64,000 bases of DNA from Stieleria mannarensis. GTDB taxonomy: Bacteria; Planctomycetota; Planctomycetia; Pirellulales; Pirellulaceae. Shown here in pieces: positions 63,961 to 64,000 of the stretch. Made by a program: the position numbers and the translations under genes. The notes below the pieces were generated by a model. That model saw only the letters and a list, made by a program, of their open reading frames with translations. It ran no database searches and was not told the origin of the DNA. The DNA is taken from the NCBI RefSeq assembly GCF_014154935.1, contig NZ_JACEHH010000050.1, positions 1-64,000 on the forward strand, written 5' to 3'. Each line of letters begins with the position of its first letter. The first letter of the stretch is position 1.

Positions 63961-64000
63961 ATCAACCGATGCCGATCACGGGCCTGGTCTGTTGTAAGCG

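Overview
This window comes from a GC-rich planctomycete, most likely a Pirellulaceae (Rhodopirellula/Stieleria-like) chromosome. The indicators are two secreted formylglycine sulfatases, a BBP7-type outer-membrane barrel, a secreted beta-propeller protein next to a six-haem c-type cytochrome, a SecA-like ATPase with a short C-terminus, a planctomycete-type IS4 remnant, frequent GTG/TTG starts and many dispersed intergenic repeats. The call rests on protein families read by eye; no 16S gene lies in the window, and I saw no tRNA, rRNA or CRISPR array.

Layout. 1-6.3 kb: small unknown gene, secreted M20 amidohydrolase, two sulfatases around a repeat cluster, ferritin. 6.3-8.4 kb: a decayed patch, with an IS4-family remnant with 31-bp terminal inverted repeats, a D-lactate dehydrogenase fragment, and a 235-bp element with 35-bp inverted ends. 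8.7-13.5 kb: a sodium:amino-acid symporter with an inserted soluble domain, then a hybrid histidine kinase whose sensor is a UrtA-like urea/amide-binding domain with no signal peptide or membrane segment. 13.5-22.1 kb (mostly minus strand): secreted unknown protein, VOC remnant, alpha/beta hydrolase, propeller protein, multihaem cytochrome, HI0933-type flavoprotein. 22.3-30 kb: fatty-acid desaturase, two membrane proteins, NOL1/NOP2 RNA methyltransferase, folD, sulfite reductase haemoprotein.

30-41.4 kb: FHA protein, ThuA-domain protein, a plus-strand run of RNA/DNA methyltransferase, larE and a transmembrane Ser/Thr kinase, then a small acidic membrane protein, an aldo/keto reductase, the BBP7 barrel and the SecA-like ATPase. 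41.8-47.5 kb: a 1167-residue secretin and a YjhG-type D-xylonate dehydratase. 48.3-54.2 kb (minus strand): unknown basic/acidic protein, then an overlapping operon MoxR - DUF58 - TgpA-like transglutaminase - YggU. 54.7-57.2 kb: hisE-hisG-rhodanese on the minus strand and hisH divergent. 57.5-64 kb: unknown protein, CAP-domain protein, secreted unknown protein, TIM-barrel sugar isomerase, and sucA (2-oxoglutarate dehydrogenase E1).

Most genes are housekeeping or scavenging functions typical of heterotrophic planctomycetes. The points most worth a second look are the apparently cytosolic urea/amide-type sensor kinase beside a symporter, the C-terminally short SecA-like ATPase next to a large secretin, the two mobile remnants that bracket a dead ldhA, and at least six intergenic repeat families, several of them palindromic.
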